A stretch of DNA of 64,000 bases from Bimuria novae-zelandiae CBS 107.79 (GCA_010015655.1 ML976658.1:1227978-1291977), one strand, 5' to 3'; counted from the stretch's first letter, positions 1 through 10,211 are shown. Notes: a model not told the origin generated them from the sequence alone. Made by a program: numbers and translations.

Positions 1-284
1 GCTCAGCCTCGCGTCCGTTAATGCGGTTAATCGGCTCCGCCTCGCGTCCATTAATGCGGTTGATTGGTTCAGCCTCGCGTCCATTAATGCGGTTGGTCGG
101 TTCAGCTTCGCGGCCGTTAATGCGGTTGATCGGTTCAGCTTCGCGGCCGTTGATGCGGTTGATCGGTTCAGCTTCGCGGCCGTTGATGCGGTTGATGGGC
201 TCCGCCTCACGTCCGTTGATGCGGTTGATCGGCTCCGCTTCGCGGCCGTTGATGCGGTTGATCGGCTCAGCCTCGCGTCCATTA
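1..284 (-). pseudogene. Repeat tract of a second, broken INRING repeat-peptide gene
   Basis: Eight units of about 33 bp lie at regular spacing (the core hexamer gcggtt recurs at 23, 56, 89, 122, 155, 188, 221 and 254). Read on the minus strand they encode the same EAEPINRINGR unit as the intact gene at 5949-6647, with small variants such as PTNRING. The tract is open at the window edge on its C-terminal side. On its N-terminal side it is cut at 284 by the TIR of a piggyBac-like element, so no signal peptide is attached here. Units differ from each other mainly at synonymous sites, which suggests the peptide was under selection before disruption. It is a partial paralog; whether more of it lies left of the window cannot be seen. 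Confidence 0.85.
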
Positions 285-2554
285 TCCCCCGCACTGTCAA
301 AATCTGCCACAGGCGGACTTCTTGCTAGTGGCCAATCGGACGATAGCTCCGATTCTGCATGAACACCGAGATTTATAAAATTTGGCTGTAGATTCTTATA
401 CAATCTGCATTTTTACGCGTACTTAACTTAAATTACTTAATAATTGAGCTCTTGGTGGTGTTAATTAACTTGATTGTTTGCAGTCGGCGGAGGTGCTCCT
501 GCCAGCACTCAGGGCGTACTTCAGGCCTACACATAGGCAGTTGGCAGAGACTACACCCAAAGCGCGTACGCGGAGTACGCTGAGGAGGTTGAGGAGACTG
601 TAAATTGCCTTGAACGTGACCTAGAGCTACCCTGGGAGGCTGAGACTTGTGCTGGCGTCGCCCACGCTCCGCACAAAGTACACAAGTCTTTGCCTGTTTA
701 TACAGGTTTGCGGAGCGATGGGAGCTCTCCTCAGCGACAACGACGTCGTCTAATCTCTTGCGCTTTGCTCCTGCGTTGCAGAGACGCGTCCCGCGATCGA
801 AAAGCTACTTAATAAGGTCGTATAAGAACCTTTTATGGCCGCTCCTTTTAGCGGCGGCAGCGTTAGAGTATAAGGACAGCCTGTACGCGTTGTTAAGCGT
901 TAGGTTAAGTAGAAAGTAGAGTAAAGGTTGCTAAGTACGACGCTTAACTTGCTAGGTCGAGTAATACGCCTTTGTCTAATTAAAGCAATCAACCTTAGTT
1001 TTATAATAATTGTAGTTGTTAATTATCTGCGGTATGCCTAGCAGCCTCACAGGCTCGTTGCCAAAGGCTTTTTTAAAGATCCCCTTGTTGTTTTGGCTCA
1101 TTTTGGAGCGTCGGCGGAGCTTCATGATGACCTGGATCGCTGGTGGCGACTATCGTCAGCGTGCCAAGGCTATAGTGTTAAGACGACAAACTTACGCTCT
1201 GCGACGATAGAGGTAAAAAGGACAACTTGATTGTCTCTCCACGCTGCCTGTAGGACTTCTCCGCTCTTTGACAAGTCCTATCTAATCTCTCCCCACTCTA
1301 TGTGCTTTGTAAACTGCGTTTTCAGACGCATAAGGCTGCTTGAAAAGCGCTCCTTTGCCACCTTCTGGCGGGCGCGCCCTTTGACGCTAATGTCCTTGGC
1401 TTGTAACTCCACGCGCGCAGCGTCTTTAAAAGTCTCTTTAGTCGTTGTCTTAGTTATCTAGACTGTCCTTGCGTAACCCACGCCTTGCCGCCGCAGGTAT
1501 TTAAGTATAGGTATAGTGTTAAATAGATTGTCGTCCTACATAATGTGGAGACCTGATAGAAAAAGGCGCTGACTATTAGCGTTAATGGCGAGGACGAGAG
1601 CGACGGGTACTAACTCTATAGGTGTAAAAGCCTGCGCGTCAGCGTTAGTAAAGGTTAGTAAATTAATAGGGCCGCGGCCTTTGCCTCTGGCATAAAATAA
1701 CTAGTTTAGGACGACTCTATTGTTTGCTAGACACTAGATTTTAAAGCCCTTAGGCGTAGGCTTTATCTTAATAATTACTACCTCGCTAGCACGTCTAGTA
1801 AATCTAATAATAGCCTCGTCGACGCAGAGGTGCTTGCCAAGGCGCTAGTACTGCAGAGAGCGCGCGCGGAGGAGCTCTGAGAGATCCCACACCCTGCCAA
1901 AAGGTGACTGAAAAGTCTGACTAACTTCCGCAGTGTACAGGTAGCGATCTAGCTAGTGCCAGCGCGTACAGCCCATAAAGTCGTTGAGCTTGTGAGTAGG
2001 CGCGTTTTTGTGACCGCGACTCCAATATTCTGCCAGCGACGGCTCTCTGTGGACGGCCATATATGCGACAATTGCAAAGTACGTATACAGCTCTCCTGGC
2101 GACGTAGGTTTCCAGCCTCTCGCGGAGGGCAGCTGAGGGTGCGCATGAGCAGCGCGATTGTTAGTAAAGTGTGCGATCTGCTCTATAACCTTAGCGTCGA
2201 AAAATAAGTTAAAGAGGGTAATTAGAGAGCCTCTGTTAGTATCCTTAGGTAAATTAGCGACTCTAAAAGTATGTGGGTTATTAATTTCGAGAAGTCTCCA
2301 TTGCGGTGGCGGCGTGGACGGTAAGTCAGGTAAAACACCTCGTTTTTGTGAGTATTTTGTGTATTTTACGAAGTTAGGATTGTTGCTAACGATAGACGCA
2401 GGATTTGGCATGTTTGCATATACTAGCAATTTCAAAAAAGGTCAATTTTGGCTATAAAACAAAAATTGCCGTCATCACAATTCAAATTTGGTGTTAAGAT
2501 CGACTAGACGCTGATTGGCGCGTCGTTTGTGGCAGATTTTGACAGTGCGGGGGA
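285..2554 (-). mobile_element. piggyBac-like DNA transposon with 27-bp perfect TIRs
   Basis: The ends are a perfect inverted repeat: 285-311 begins TCCCCCGCACTG, and 2528-2554 is its reverse complement. TA flanks both ends (283-284 and 2555-2556), and the inverted symmetry extends to 281-284 and 2555-2558. The element is 2270 bp. The minus strand carries a DDE_Tnp_1_7 (piggyBac-type) transposase remnant. Plus-strand reading frames here are shadows. The body is moderately RIP-mutated. Assignment to piggyBac rests on the transposase N-terminal domain; the TA flank is unlike the canonical TTAA target. Confidence 0.8.
1953..2435 (-). pseudogene. piggyBac-type transposase, N-terminal part
   Basis: This 160-codon open stretch has the layout of the DDE_Tnp_1_7 N-terminal region. 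A leader is followed by LFFDAKVIEQIAHFTNN, then RGWKPTSPGELYTYFAIVAYM, then EYWSRGHKNAPTHKLNDFM, the conserved motif block ahead of the catalytic domain in fungal and animal piggyBac-like transposases. The rest of the enzyme should lie at lower coordinates (about 480-1950) but is broken by stops and I could not follow it in one frame. The protein would be a cut-and-paste transposase of the surrounding element. The copy is inactive. Confidence 0.75.
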
Positions 2555-2556
2555 TA

Positions 2557-2705
2557 ATGCTATGCAAAATACCGTCCCGACCCACTTGGGGCAAGCTTCT
2601 GAGTGGCTGCACGCTCATTAGGTAATCGCTTCCCCGCCTTTATCACCTTACATACAAAATTTGTATAAGAGACAATGTAATAGAGGAAAATTAACTTACT
2701 AGGAG
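2557..2705 (+). pseudogene. 3' end fragment of the broken INRING repeat-peptide gene, inverted
   Basis: From GCTATGCAAAATACCGTCCC onward this is the reverse complement of the C-terminal coding end and 3' flank of the intact gene (6053 down to about 5940), with scattered differences. It lies on the opposite strand from the repeat tract at 1-284. The two surviving parts of the broken paralog therefore point in opposite directions across the piggyBac-like element. Similarity fades near 2700, where a different RIP-mutated sequence begins. Confidence 0.75.
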
Positions 2706-4590
2706 GTATAAATAGGCAGTAAGTCGCCTATAGCGAATGTATCATGCTAAGTACTCGAAAAAGGAAGGTTTTAAAGGTGTTTGACGCTGGCCGCAACCCT
2801 TCGAGGAAGGCCAAGGCATAAAAAAAGACCCCACCGACGAGGGCGCCCCTGCGCGTTATACGATTTGCAGGCATAAAAAAGGAAGGACCTACAGAGGAGG
2901 AAGGACCTCTGCCAGAGGGCGATAGCGTTAACGACGACGTTAATATATACGTTAACAATTACCCTAAGGACAAAGAATCTTAGTTAGCTTAAAAGCCTAT
3001 ATTGCTAGAAAACTCCGCGCGCGAGCAATTACCTAATAGGGGGGTATTTAATAACGTTAGTAGCGATAAGGGCGATAATAAGCGTAAGCAATCGCGTAAT
3101 AGGGGGGTATTTAATAATAATAAGAATTTATTAATTTTTTCTAAAGTTAACGCGCTAACGCCGCCAGAAGTTATACTAGAAATTAATAATAATAGCTAAA
3201 ATTATAATAATAGGGTACTTAATAAATTATTAAAATTATATAAAGTTAAGCTATACGTTACCTGCCGCTGGCGTGCGTTCCTACGAAAGGAAGAAGTTAG
3301 AACTAAATTTAATACTAAAATAATAATACGTACGTACTTCTATGCAGAGCTCTGGCACTGGGTAGACAAGGTTATATAAGACCTAGTATAGTCAATTCCG
3401 CCTATTAAAATAGTAGTAAAAAATTTAACTATAGTTATATATACACTGCGGGTATCTAAGCGACAAAGACTTACGCAGTCTCTTAAGCGTAGTAATAGTA
3501 TTACGTTTATATAGGTTATTAAGCGCGCGTACAAGTTAAAGGAGGAGTCTATTACTAAGGTAACTTACGTTAACTTTAATTTAACGCTGGCGGAGCTAGA
3601 AACTGGCCAAAACAGTGGGACGCGTAATGGGGGGGTATTTAGCTTATAGAGTATTTAGAGCTCTTAGAGCTCTCCGCCGCGACTTACCGCAACTCATCGT
3701 TAGTTATATAACCTGCCAGACGTCCTTGCGTATACTACCGTCGGCGAGGGCCCTATAGTCGCGATACGCGATAAATGGCGATGCCAGGATACCCACTATA
3801 GTAACTATCCATACGTGTGCTGGGTCAAACGTACGCCCGGGCAACCTAATCGGTTCGAGGATCACTACCCAGCGAGTAGCACTATAGTGGCGGCATGGGC
3901 GCGAGATATAATAAAGGGCAGGTGTATAGTCAAGGAGCCGCATAATAATATATAACTAAGCCTAACGCTGGCTAGGGAGAAAGTTATAAGGGAAAAGTCG
4001 GCGCAGAGGGCCAAAAAAGGTGCCAGATCTAACCTTAATATAGATAACTTTATAAAGGTAATCGCTGCCAACTCGCTCTATATAAGTTAATTAGTATAAA
4101 GTTAAGTTTTAGGCTACTAATAGCATCCTTAAACGTTAAATATAGCGCCCTCTATAAGCTTAAGGAGTACGTTAAGTGCGTTAGCATAGTAAGAGTTAAC
4201 GTATACTAATTAGGTAGAGCTTTCTTACTATACTCGGTTCTTCTTTAACTAGTAAAGGGAGTAAGCAATAGCTATAAAGGTGTATAAAGTTAATAAGGTA
4301 CTCCTCGACGTTATTAGACGTGGCAGAATTAACCTTAATATGCTTATGGATCCGTCCAACGCAGGGATACCGTACGCTATATAAAAATAGTATTTTAAGT
4401 TATTAGTGCCGTTGCTCCTCTGCCTGCGTAAAATGGCGATCTAGTGGCGATCCGGGTATAATAGACTTACGGAGAGCGATAAGGAGGGCGCTATAGAGGT
4501 ATATAGAGAGAATCTAGAGTAGAAAGAGCGTGACAGGTTGCGTAGGGGAAGTAATTAAGTAGAGAGCTAGCGACGTTGGCGAAAAGAGCT
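2706..4590. mobile_element. RIP-degraded repeat of unknown family
   Basis: This stretch is AT-rich, full of TpA and of TAA/TAG stops on both strands, and shows no intact coding frame or clear terminal repeats. The best-preserved coding trace is on the plus strand at about 3767-3955, described separately. The tetranucleotide run ggggggtattta recurs at 3040, 3100 and 3630. I cannot name the family. Confidence 0.5.
3767..3955 (+). pseudogene. Fragment of an unrecognised Cys/His-containing transposon-associated protein
   Basis: On the plus strand about 60 codons stay open and read like real protein: RDKWRCQDTHYSNYPYVCWV, then KRTPGQPNRFEDHYPASS, then a block with W-A-R-D-I-I-K-G. The tryptophan/cysteine/histidine spacing (WRCxDxHYxNYPYxCW) resembles small zinc-binding modules in hypothetical fungal proteins linked to repeats. 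I do not know the family. Frames on either side are destroyed by RIP-type stops. It is reported as a coding relic only. Confidence 0.4.
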
Positions 4591-4799
4591 CTATTTTATA
4601 CATAATACACGGGCCACTTTTAATTAAAATTTAACTAAGTACGCGCCTGCCTAGTAATTAAGTTACTTATAGAGGCTTTAAGACCTGCCTAAAATACTAT
4701 ACTTTATTAACGCCGCTAACGTCTCTCCTATTATAACTCCTCTACTATAACTACTATTATAAAATAGATAATAGTAATTAATTTAGCAACATTAGTTAC

Positions 4800-5716
4800 A
4801 CCTTGTACAGCTATTAAGTTATTTTTTTAAACAATAGCAGGTAAGGTTTGGCCACCTCCGCGATATTGTTATAGATACTAACTCTATAGTGTTACGCCGC
4901 GCCTAGCACCTACGGCACCTATCTATAGAACTTAAAAAAACCTCGCGCAGATACTAACTTATTATAGCAAACGCTTTATACTACTTCCTCTAAGAAGTAG
5001 GCAAAATCTTTATAAATATAAGCGTGTTCGTGATGCCTTTTTATCTAGTTTTTTAGCACCTTAAAGGTCTGCTTAATTAGGTTAAAATCTAATAAGTATG
5101 GCGGCAAGTATTCGAGCACAACGCCCGCCTCTGCGCACAATGTGATAAGATTTTCTAACCTATAGATAGAGGCGTTATTAAGGACTATTACCGATCAATT
5201 TCCCGGCCAAGGATTGCAATGGGGGAGTACTTTATTTGCCAGAAACTCCTCCATCAGTTCTGTGGTGATCGCTCCTTAGTATATTATATAATCGACGTAG
5301 CCGTCCTTATCCATAGCAAGGAGCAAGCTCTACCTCTCTAAGCGTCGCGCTGAGTATTTCACGTCTACCGGCATATTTATAGCTAACTAGGCGTACTTTC
5401 TATCGCCAGTTCTCTCATTACAAGCGCTCTCGTCGAGATAGATAATCTACTCTAGTTTATATATCTGTTGGCAGCGCGCGCGGAACACCCAATAAAGACC
5501 TTTATGGCGTTTGGCGGTAGCTTTTAACGCAGCTTTTCGACTCCACCTCATGCCAGCGAGAGCTCTCGTGATAGTGGCCGCCGACGTTTCTATGTCGAAT
5601 TCATCGAACAAGGAGGCCTGCATTTCATCGATATACGCCGTAGGCTTGCCCCGTAGGAGCTCTAGTAGCGCGTCCTTATGGCATTGCCGTAGCGACGGTG
5701 GTCTCCCGAGCCTCAC
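4800..5716 (-). pseudogene. Tc1/mariner-type (DDE_3) transposase relic
   Basis: The minus-strand frame starting at 5716 begins MRLGRPPSLRQCHKDALLEL, a helix-turn-helix DNA-binding region. It continues through IIYLDESACNERTGDRKYA (first catalytic Asp block), NNASIYRLENL (second block) and EYLPPYLLDFNLIKQTFKVL, which corresponds to LPPYSPDLNPIE. The last motif has lost SPDLN residues through C-to-T changes. Several in-frame TAA/TAG codons replace CAA/CAG/TGG. The gene would encode the cut-and-paste transposase of a Tc1-like element; this copy is dead. I could not define the TIRs. Confidence 0.75.
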
Positions 5717-5948
5717 GCATCGCGGCGGGTACGCTTAGCTATACGCTTCTAAGTTAAGTTAATATTTCTATATACTTTTAGGGTTAACTCTAAGAGATCT
5801 ATAAATCTCGTGGTTATTTTGCCTTGCCTTTATACGCTTAACAATCGCCTGCGCTAGCGAGGGCTATAGTTAGTGCCCTGTAGGCCTCCCTAGATCATGC
5901 GGCATACCTTACAGTACCCTGGCAACAAGAAAAGTTAGTGTAATTCCT

Positions 5949-6647
5949 TTAATTACATTGTCTGTAGTACAATTTGGTATATACGGCGATGAAAGCGGGG
6001 AGGCGCTTACCTAACAAGCGCCCAGAGTGGGTCGGGACGGTATTTTGCATAGCACCGATAATGCGGTTGATCGGTTCAGCTTCGCGGCCGTTAATGCGGT
6101 TAATGGGTTCAGCCTCGCGTCCGTTGATGCGGTTGATCGGCTCCGCCTCGCGTCCATTAATGCGGTTGATCGGTTCAGCTTCGCGGCCGTTAATGCGGTT
6201 GATGGGTTCCGCCTCACGTCCGTTGATGCGGTTGATCGGCTCAGCCTCGCGTCCATTAATGCGGTTGATCGGTTCCGCTTCGCGGCCGTTGATGCGGTTA
6301 ATGGGTTCAGGCTCACGACCGTTAATCCTGTTAATAGGCTCCGCTTCGCGGGTCGTTAGGATGCGGTTAGCGACGTTGCGACCGTTGATTCTGTTGATGG
6401 GTTCGCGGCCATTAATGCGGTTGATGCGTCGTTCCAACTCCTGCTCGTCTTCCTCTTCGACTGATCGTGCCTCCACAACGTCTTCCTGGGCATCCCGGGT
6501 GTTGGTGAGACCACCATCACTTCCCCTGTGAAGTCCGCGCTCCTGGACGTATTCCTTGATTGTTGATGGCAACTTGGGGTCGGCTACTGGGACTGGGACA
6601 GCAAGAGCGCTAAGGGCGAGTGTCGCGACGATGAGTGCGGAACGCAT
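5949..6647 (-). CDS. Secreted repeat-peptide precursor (Kex2-processed repeat protein type)
   Basis: This is an intact 232-residue reading frame. Residues 1 to about 17 are a signal peptide (MRSALIVATLALSALAV). An acidic propeptide follows, ending in ELERR at 70-74, a good Kex2 site. Then come ten copies of INRINGR: residues 75-81, 84-90, 105-111, 116-122, and six perfect EAEPINRINGR units at 123-188. A degenerate unit (91-100) and a last variant INRIIGA (193-199) complete the array. A 33-residue tail contains GKR. The EAEP spacers look like Ste13 dipeptidyl-aminopeptidase substrates, as in alpha-factor precursors. Trimming would release INRING(R) peptides. The cleavage site inside the array is a single Arg (GR), not the usual KR. 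A GTAAGC near 6010 could be a 5' splice site that changes the tail. No RIP-type stop is present. The peptide's role is unknown. Confidence 0.85.
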   Translation of the reverse strand: MRSALIVATLALSALAVPVPVADPKLPSTIKEYVQERGLHRGSDGGLTNTRDAQEDVVEARSVEEEDEQELERRINRINGREPINRINGRNVANRILTTREAEPINRINGREPEPINRINGREAEPINRINGREAEPINRINGREAEPINRINGREAEPINRINGREAEPINRINGREAEPINRINGREAEPINRIIGAMQNTVPTHSGRLLGKRLPAFIAVYTKLYYRQCN

Positions 6648-7212
6648 GTTGTCGATTGTGCAGATTATTCGGTATAGATTTTTGGAGTTTTAGTGGGTAT
6701 CGGTTTGCAGGTAGTGCACAGCACGTGAATTAATTAAAGCAATAAAGGTAGGCACAGCCTAGAGTAGAAGTTGAGTTGCAAAGAGTGCAATGGAAAGATC
6801 CGGATCCTCTGTCCCATCAAAGCTGGGAAACGGGCACCCTTTATCCATTTGAAACTGGACATGTAAGATGTCGTACCATGAGGAATGCAAGTTGATTAGA
6901 CTGATGGGAAAGTGACTCAAGGTACTAAAGCGCTAGGTCCAGAGTCGTATCATGCAGGTGATCCAGCTTTGGATTCTGATGCGCACGGGCGAAGCGAAGA
7001 CATTGATAAAAATAGGCGAGACACCAAACCCAGGTAGGCTGCAACGGCTGGCAGCACTTGAGATTTTAGCCGCCCGGAAGCCTGGGGCCAATATCGTAAC
7101 TGTTCGTCCACGAATCAGCGCGGATTGACCCCGCTTCAGTTCAGGGCTTGCAGTCGTGCACGTATCTCAATGGCTGGTTATTGTAAGCTCCTGGCGCACT
7201 GTTGGCTTGCCA
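6648..7212. other. Upstream region of the repeat-peptide gene
   Basis: About 565 bp lie between the start codon at 6647 and the Tc1-like element at 7215. This is ordinary-composition sequence that is not RIP-mutated. It should hold the promoter of the repeat-peptide gene. I see no further gene and no operator-like repeat. Confidence 0.5.
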
Positions 7213-7214
7213 TA

Positions 7215-8709
7215 CTGTGGTATCAGGCAAAAGTGAGGTGAGTGGCCCGCGCACAACAGGGGTGTCGCCAAGATGCCGAGCCATGTAAATTTCGCACGCT
7301 TGTCCTCTTTTATGTATAAATTTTAGTACCTAGTGTGACCACCTTTCGCATTAATTATAGCCTAGCATCTAACTAGCATGCTTTTAATAAGCTCCTTAAT
7401 GTCACGAGTCGTAGGTCGAGGGCCCTCGACGGCCCTTGTCCGCTCTAGACCGGCGCTATCCGGGCCTTCCGCCTATCTACTTCCCTCGCCGCAGCCCTTC
7501 TCTTCCCTCTCTAAGGGATCGCCTTAGTACTGTGGATAGACTGAGTCGCCCGTAGTCAGGGCGCTTTTTACACTTAAATACTTTACTTTTAATTAAGTCC
7601 TACGCTTTCTATATAATATTACGTAGCTGGCTATATGTACGCTGCTTACCCCTAGGTAGGTTAGAATAATACTACTTAATATAGTCCTTTATCTTATTCT
7701 ACACTACCTTAATTAGGTTAAAATCTAGCGAGAACGCTAGCTAAAAGATAGGGTAAATTTCTCTTAATTAAAGCTTTTTAATTATATAAGTAGTAGCGTG
7801 CCCAGGAGCGCCATCTTATATAAATTAAAGATACAGATTAAGGCGTAGCTATTTATAAATAAAAGGTATAACTCTTTTATAATAGCTCTCCTTATTAATA
7901 CTCTTCTATTCCTTTTCTTAAAACACTAACGGCCCCTTCGTTGTACCTAAGAAGTAACCCTAGAACATCTAGCCACGCTTTTTACATAGTTTCTTAATAA
8001 TATAGAAGGGATCTAATTCCTCTTTAGGGCGCCTAGTAACCTACTTCTTATAATACTAGTTACTAGTTACCTAAGTTTTGTTACTCTAGAGGATTATATA
8101 CTACTACTAGGGAGACTAGTTAGCGTAAGCTTTTACCTACGCGAGGCGTAGCTAATAATTCTTTTTAGTAAAAGGAGGCTTAGTATAAGTAACGCGGCAA
8201 GTATACCTCCTATTTTATAAAGTATTTTAAATTATATATTTACTAATGCCCTAGTAAGCAAAGGGACCCTTTATAAGGCGTAGGAAACTTATCTACCTCC
8301 CCTCTTAAAAGGATTTAATAAATTCTTTAAGCTAGTCTACTTATTTATTTATAAGGGAGGGTAAATAATTAGTACGCTTTTTTAGCGTAACGCGTGCGCT
8401 AGTAATTACGTAAGTAACTTATCTCTCTAAGACCTTAAAAAGATTAGTAATAAATAAGTAAGTATACCTAGCTAGATATAAGGTGTATATCTAAAGGCGT
8501 TAGTCGCGAGTAAGGTATTAACAAGTTAGTATTAATAGGGGAGATATTATGGTAATGTTGTGGTGGACAGCACACGACAGAGGTACAAGCATTATTATAT
8601 AAATTACATAGAGCTAATAGTATTTCTGTTTAGTGGCGTCCGTTTTATATCGAGTTAGGCATCCCTGCTGTGCGCGGGCCACTCACCTTACTTTTGCCTG
8701 ATACCATAG
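7215..8709 (-). mobile_element. Tc1/mariner-like element, copy A (interrupted by a solo LTR)
   Basis: The element has inverted ends of about 55 bp (CTGTGGTATCAGGCAAAAGT at the left, with its complement at 8655-8709) and TA target duplications at 7213-7214 and 8710-8711. The minus strand carries a ruined transposase: a block at about 7760-7720 reads as a decayed WPPYSPDLNPIE motif. Both strands are saturated with TpA and stops, so RIP has been intense. It is 1495 bp long. Subtracting the 173-bp solo LTR and its 5-bp duplication gives exactly the 1317 bp of copy B. Confidence 0.9.
7400..7572. repeat. Solo LTR, 173 bp, TSD CTTAA
   Basis: The sequence starts TGTCACGAGTCG and ends CTTTTTACA, with direct repeats CTTAA at 7395-7399 and 7573-7577. 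It is absent from copy B of the host element, where GCTCC joins directly to the TAAATACTTT block. It is GC-rich and shows little RIP, unlike the sequence around it. Confidence 0.85.
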
Positions 8710-8711
8710 TA

Positions 8712-8892
8712 AGCGTCTGGATTCATTGCATGAACTACATAGCTATGCTGAGAGCTCTGAGTGGCTTCCGCAATTTATTGGTTCCATGTTAGTAGTTTAA
8801 CATACCCAATTGCAGAACGGGTTGATAGCATTGACAGCCAAATCGACCAATCCTTAAGAGAGCCATGCGTGTCTTAGATAGAGTCGGATGCC
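8712..8892. other. Unique spacer between two inverted Tc1-like copies
   Basis: About 180 bp of non-repeat sequence of normal composition separates TA-flanked copies A and B. No gene is visible. Confidence 0.6.
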
Positions 8893-8894
8893 TA

Positions 8895-10211
8895 CTATAG
8901 TATTAGGCAAAAGTGAGGTGAGTGGCCCGCGCACAGCAGGGATGCCTGACTTAATACAAAACGGACGCCACTAAACAGAAATACCATTAGCTCTATGTAA
9001 TTTATATAATAATACTTGTACCTCTATCGTGTGCTGTCCACTATAACATCACTATAATATCTCCCCTATTAATACTAACTTATTAATACCTCACTTGCAA
9101 CTAACGCCTCTAGATACGCACTTTACGTCTAGCTAGGTATACTTACTTATTTATTATTAACCTTTTTAAGGTCTTAAAAAGATAAGTTACTTACGTAATT
9201 ACTAGCGCACGCGTTACGCTAAAGAAGTATACTAGTTATTTACCTTCCCTTATAAATAAATAAGTAGACTAGCTTAAAGAATTTATTAAATCCTCTTAAA
9301 AAAGGAGGTAGATAAGTTTCCTACGCCTTATAGAGGGTCCCTTTACTTACTAGGGCGTTAGTAAATACGTAATTTAGAATACTTTATAAAGTAGGGGGTA
9401 TACTTGCTATATTACTTTTACTAAGCCTCCTCTTACTAAAAAGAATTATTAGCTACGCCTCGCGTAGGTAAAAGCTTACGCTAACTAGTCTCTTTAGTAG
9501 TAGTATATAATCCTCTAGAGTAATAAAATTTAGGTGACTAGTAATTAGCATTATAAAAAGTAGGTTACTAGGCGCCCTAAAGAGGAATTAGATCCTTTCT
9601 ATATTATTAAGAAACTACGTAAGAAGCGTGGCTAGATATTCTAAGGTTACTTCTTAGGTACGACGAAGGGGCCGTTAGTGTTCTAAAAGAAAAAATAGAA
9701 GAGTATTAATAAAAAGAGCTATTATAAGAGAGTTATACCTCTTGTTTATAAATAGCTACGCCTTAATCTATATCTTTAATTTATACAAGATGGCGCTCCT
9801 AGGCACGCTACTACTTATATAATTAAAAAGCTTTAATTAAGAGAAATTTACCTTATCTTTTAGCTAGCGTTCTCGCTAGATTTTAACCTAATTAAGGTAG
9901 TATAGAATAAGATAAAGGACTATATTAAGTAGTATTATCTTAATTTACCTAGAAGTAAGTAGCGTATATATAGCTAGCTACGTAATATTATATAGGAAGC
10001 GTAGGACTTAATTAGAAGTAAAGTATTTAGGGAGCTTATTAAAAGCATGCTAGCTAGATGCTAGGCTATAATTAATGCGAAAGGTGGTCACACTAGGTAC
10101 TAAAATTTATACATAAAAGAGGACAAGCGTGCGAAATTTACATGGCTCGGCATCTTGGCGACACCCCTGTTGTGCGCGGGCCACTCACCTCACTTTTGCC
10201 TGATACCACAG
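8895..10211 (+). mobile_element. Tc1/mariner-like element, copy B
   Basis: This is the same family as copy A in the opposite orientation. It starts CTATAGTATTAGGC (the RIP-altered form of CTGTGGTATCAGGC) and ends CCTGATACCACAG, with TA at 8893-8894 and 10212-10213. It is 1317 bp, with a RIP-destroyed transposase on the plus strand. It lacks the solo LTR found in copy A and so preserves the empty site. Confidence 0.9.

Noticed and set aside
1..284. Regular 33-bp repeats as a CRISPR array
   Set aside because: Units are contiguous coding repeats without spacers, in a eukaryotic genome.
5974..6531. Long plus-strand reading frame with a GSASRPLMRL repeat (also at 21-362)
   Set aside because: It is the antisense shadow of the 33-bp repeat array; only the minus strand has a signal peptide, processing sites and a complete gene layout.
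5949..6647. Alpha-factor mating pheromone precursor
   Set aside because: The EAEP spacers are similar, but the core INRINGR lacks the Trp/Cys-rich signature of ascomycete alpha pheromones and KR sites are absent from the array.
7215..10211. One giant foldback or Polinton-like element
   Set aside because: Each arm has its own pair of TIRs and TA duplications, so these are two separate Tc1-like insertions.
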